A program made the position numbers and the translations under genes. From IMG/VR virus record IMGVR_UViG_3300020469_000021, positions 40,957-104,956 of that record: a stretch of 64,000 bases of DNA; one strand, written 5' to 3'. Below, piece by piece: positions 61,689 through 64,000 of the stretch (position 1 is the stretch's first letter; each line of letters opens with the position of its first letter). The notes under the pieces were generated by a model. It had not been told where the DNA came from, did no database searches, and was given only the letters and a program-made list of their open reading frames with translations. The stretch is from a virus.

Positions 61689-62075
61689 ATGCCAAAGAAA
61701 TCAAAAACTACTACAAGGAAACCCCGCGCAAGTAAAACCAAGAAACCTATGGAGTTTGCAGACGGAAAAGTTCAAAGCAAAGAAGACAGAATAGAAGAGC
61801 TTCGTAGACTAGAAAAAGCAATAGGTATCACTCGTTCAAATCCTTTTAGGACGGAAGACGAAGAAGAGTTTAATGAAAAAATAGCAGAAATGAATCTGAC
61901 AGATATGCAAGCTTTAGCTGTTAGGGCTGGAGTGTTTCCTTCTGGAACTCGCCCCATCCTCAGAAATAAACTCAAGAAGGCTTTTCATGCCGCAAGAATA
62001 GGAACTATTGCATCACAGTCAAGACCTGTAATAGACCCAAGATCAGAAGAGTATAAAAGGATAACCGGACAATAA
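61689..62075 (+). CDS. SAP-like basic structural/neck protein
   Basis: 128 residues. A Lys/Arg-rich N-terminal arm (MPKKSKTTTRKPRASKTKKP) is followed by a helical SAP-like motif (MNLTDMQALAVRAGVFPSGTRPILRNKLKKAFHA, about 79-108), a DNA-binding fold. Located between capsid and neck genes. It may be a DNA-end or head-completion protein; the role is inferred from position. Confidence 0.6.
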   Translation: MPKKSKTTTRKPRASKTKKPMEFADGKVQSKEDRIEELRRLEKAIGITRSNPFRTEDEEEFNEKIAEMNLTDMQALAVRAGVFPSGTRPILRNKLKKAFHAARIGTIASQSRPVIDPRSEEYKRITGQ

Positions 62076-62076
62076 A

Positions 62077-62730
62077 ATGTCAACTCCGACGCCAACTCCG
62101 ACCCCGACCCCGACGCCAACTCCAACTCCGACCCCGACGCCAACTCCGACCCCGACGCCAACTCCGACCCCGACGCCAACTCCGGCTTATATTCCAAGCG
62201 ACATTGAAAAACTTTCAGAAGACATATTAAATGTCGAACTAGATCATGTAACTGGATCTGCAAGAGTAGCCTTAAAGTCAACTGTATCTGGATATTTAGC
62301 TACCAATGTCGGGCAAATGAATGTATTGATTAATACTCAGTTTGGAGTAGATGAAAATGCTAATTTTTGTCCTTCGCTAAAACTTGAAGAAAAAGCTATT
62401 CTTACTCAGCTATACCTAAAAGATTTCTATACAAAAGAGTCTAGGAAAGCTACAATTGGAGTTGCTACATCTTCTTCCTCTACTGATGGGGGAAGCTCAG
62501 CAGAAGGTGGGGAATGGATATCAATACAAGAAGGAGATACGGTAATTAGAAGAAGCGCTACAAGCTCAACTCCTGCACAAAAAATTGAATCAGCAAAAAT
62601 ATTTAAGGGTCAAGCTTTAGATTCAGAAGAGAAACTAAATAAGTTAATTCACTCTTATAACATGTATCAATCTGTTCCTGTTCAAGTTGCAGGGATGGAC
62701 GCTGCACTGTTCCCTTCTGGGCAATATTAA
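62077..62730 (+). CDS. Neck/head-tail protein with (Thr-Pro)n N-terminus
   Basis: 217 residues. Residues 3-36 are uninterrupted Thr-Pro repeats, an extended, possibly O-glycosylatable or flexible arm. The body (YIPSDIEKLSEDILNVELDHVTGSARVALKSTVSGYLATNVGQMNVLINTQF) and the C-terminal helix are those of a head-tail connector-like protein by position only. The hexanucleotide repeat could vary in length. Confidence 0.6.
   Translation: MSTPTPTPTPTPTPTPTPTPTPTPTPTPTPTPTPTPAYIPSDIEKLSEDILNVELDHVTGSARVALKSTVSGYLATNVGQMNVLINTQFGVDENANFCPSLKLEEKAILTQLYLKDFYTKESRKATIGVATSSSSTDGGSSAEGGEWISIQEGDTVIRRSATSSTPAQKIESAKIFKGQALDSEEKLNKLIHSYNMYQSVPVQVAGMDAALFPSGQY
62082..62185 (+). repeat. Hexanucleotide (Thr-Pro) microsatellite
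   Basis: About 17 units built from ACTCCG, ACCCCG and ACGCCA. The units encode Thr-Pro throughout, so variation by whole units keeps the frame. Confidence 0.9.
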
Positions 62731-63428
62731 TCTTTATTGCCTTTTTTCTTCGGGCAAAGATTTTCTATTATACTTTGTCTTGTTTTATTATTTGCGTGAT
62801 ACCAGTGCCACATAAGATCCTTACGCATATCTAATATCTTTTGTTCTTTAGATTCAATTTCTTTTTCTAGAAATTCTAATTGCTCCATAGATAACTCATC
62901 TGCATCAATCTTAAGGTCTGTAGCAACATCCATGAGCACATGAAAATCACAATTTTCTTTTGCTTCTGTAGCGGCCAAATATAATTCCGTCATCTCTTCA
63001 GCGATTTCATCTGATTCTTGCTGGAACTTATCTGGGTGAGTTTGTAAAACAATTTGCCTAAAAACGCTTTTAACCTCTTCGGAATCAAATATTTTTTTCT
63101 TTTTTTTAGAAACTTTCTTATCTTTATTTTCTTGTTGAGTTAAAGGGCTCATTCGATCAGGATTTTCTTTACAGAAATTCATAATGCTTTTAATGCACTT
63201 TTGTCGTGCTTTTTCAAAAATTTCTTTAGTATCATCGTATTCCATATTCACATACTTAGAACGATGCTTTAACTTCTTAAATAGATTATTCTTATACTCG
63301 TTGCTGTTGGAAGATTTTTTATTTTTTTTATTATTAGGTTTAGATTTGCCTTTATTATTAGGACGCAAATCTTTCGATAGTGGATTCATATTCTTCCACT
63401 TTCTAAAAGCTTCAAAAGGATCATTCAT
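62727..63428 (-). CDS. J-domain (DnaJ-like) protein
   Basis: 233 residues. The C-terminal half holds a J domain around DSEEVKSVFRQIVLQTHPDKFQQES with the HPD tripeptide (131-133) that stimulates Hsp70 (DnaK) ATPase, followed by a helical region. The N-terminal 115 residues are very basic and Asn/Ser-rich. It may recruit host DnaK for virion assembly or replication. It overlaps the neck gene by 4 nt on the opposite strand and has its own late-like promoter (GTGTGTATTATTA) at its start. Confidence 0.8.
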   Translation of the reverse strand: MNDPFEAFRKWKNMNPLSKDLRPNNKGKSKPNNKKNKKSSNSNEYKNNLFKKLKHRSKYVNMEYDDTKEIFEKARQKCIKSIMNFCKENPDRMSPLTQQENKDKKVSKKKKKIFDSEEVKSVFRQIVLQTHPDKFQQESDEIAEEMTELYLAATEAKENCDFHVLMDVATDLKIDADELSMEQLEFLEKEIESKEQKILDMRKDLMWHWYHANNKTRQSIIENLCPKKKGNKD

Positions 63429-63530
63429 TAATTAATAATACACACGGGTTAAATTATTTAAAGAAAAAAAGAGGGCGACCGAAGTCGCCCCCTGATTCAA
63501 AAATTTTAGCAAAATTATTAAGAGATGAGA

Positions 63531-64000
63531 TTACTCGCTCTTAATTGCAACAAACTTGATTTTCCAAGTCTGAGCCTGACCAGCCGAATCGGTGGCAGGT
63601 ATAGGACCTGAGAAGTGGAATGTTACATTATTAGCATCAATAGCTCCTTGTTGAATTGCAACAATTTGCGCGTTCTCAGAAGACGAGTGCAAAGTAGCAA
63701 TAACTACTGCATTTGCATCTTGACCGTGAGCAAACGTTTTGCTTGTAGAAGCAGCGGCTACGACGAACTCTCCAGATTTTGTCTCATTATCAAGACCGTT
63801 AATAACGCTCTTTCTAAGAGAATTTTCCAATCCAAGAGCACTCACACGAGTGGAGTTCTCAAGACCAGCGGCGCTGATACGAGTGGAGTTCTCAAGAGAA
63901 GCAGCGCTCACACGAGTGGAGTTCTCAAGACCAGCAGCACTCACACGAGTGGAGTTCTCAAGACCTGCAGCACTCTTACGAGTGGAGTTCTCAAGACCTG
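63531..64000 (-). CDS. Repeat-rich virion protein (5' end beyond window)
   Basis: The minus-strand frame is open to the window edge, so at least the C-terminal 156 residues are seen. At least seven copies of an 11-residue unit (SAAGLENSTRV with small changes) run from 63800 onward, and the 33-bp DNA unit is nearly perfect. A globular C-terminal domain follows (FVVAAASTSKTFAHGQDANA...VAIQQGAIDANNVTFHF). The layout suggests a fibre-like or tail-associated structural protein. Confidence 0.6.
   Translation of the reverse strand, partial: GLENSTRKSAAGLENSTRVSAAGLENSTRVSAASLENSTRISAAGLENSTRVSALGLENSLRKSVINGLDNETKSGEFVVAAASTSKTFAHGQDANAVVIATLHSSSENAQIVAIQQGAIDANNVTFHFSGPIPATDSAGQAQTWKIKFVAIKSE
63800..64000 (-). 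repeat. 33-bp tandem repeat coding for 11-residue units
   Basis: Repeated GAGTTCTCAAGACC...CACACGAGTG units. The near-identity of the copies indicates recent expansion, and whole-unit changes keep the frame. Confidence 0.85.

Noticed and set aside
61985-62281. Minus-strand ORF of 98 codons with ELASGS repeats
   Set aside because: Antisense by-product of the (Thr-Pro)n microsatellite.

Overview
This window is one segment of a tailed double-stranded DNA phage genome, AT-rich and very densely coded. The evidence is an uninterrupted head-assembly block (sigma-like factor, ERCC4 nuclease, large terminase, portal, protease-scaffold, decoration protein, major capsid protein, neck protein) together with rIIA/rIIB-like genes, a phage-type ATP-dependent DNA ligase, a PhoH-like ATPase, a tRNA and more than a hundred tiny accessory genes. 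The gene mix suggests a large, T4-like (probably myovirus) genome. The host cannot be named from the sequence. The promoters are of the sigma-70 kind (TTGACA, 17 bp, TAnnnT), so it is a bacterium.

Layout. 1-3.7 kb: surface-sugar or lipid modification genes (GT32-like fragment, two FkbM methyltransferases, a DUF1796-like protein), a PD-(D/E)XK nuclease and a tRNA-Thr. 3.7-26 kb: a plus-strand early region of small overlapping ORFs, interrupted by recognisable enzymes: a TagD-like cytidylyltransferase, a macro-domain protein followed by an N4BP2-like P-loop kinase, a RuvB-like AAA+ ATPase, DNA ligase, UV-damage endonuclease (UvdE/UvsE), a SprT-like metalloprotease and an AbrB-like protein. 26-30 kb: rIIA and rIIB homologues. 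31-33.5 kb: a small operon that includes a protein consisting only of a sigma-70 region 3-like segment, then a non-coding transcription unit of about 700 nt with a strong promoter, many hairpins and an intrinsic terminator. 33.5-46.5 kb: a modular cassette region. One to a few small genes alternate with 11 copies of a 69-nt two-hairpin repeat and a fresh promoter. Plus-strand cassettes fill the first 9 kb and minus-strand cassettes the last 3 kb. This region also holds a tRNA-like gene with a 41-nt insertion, a further structured RNA candidate, a DUF932-like protein and a gp88-like protein. 47-49.5 kb: PhoH, then minus-strand genes including a methyltransferase and a GT29 (sialyltransferase)-like protein. 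49.6-64 kb: a membrane-protein trio and the late structural operon, ending with an antisense J-domain protein and a repeat-rich protein that runs off the window.

Regulation. The clearest unifying signal is promoter architecture. On both strands at least sixteen genes follow the rule -35, 17 bp, -10, exactly 6 nt, ATG. This places the expected transcription start at the start codon, so these should be leaderless mRNAs. A sub-class carries a TGTC just before the -10, making a TTGAC/GTCAA dyad across the promoter. Late genes instead carry a -35-less GTGTATAATACTT motif, plausibly read by the phage's own sigma-like protein. The repeat-plus-promoter cassettes resemble in concept the promoter/stem-loop mobile cassettes (PeSLs) described in T4-type phages, but the 69-nt element itself is not one I recognise. 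It and the large RNA are the best candidates for something undescribed.
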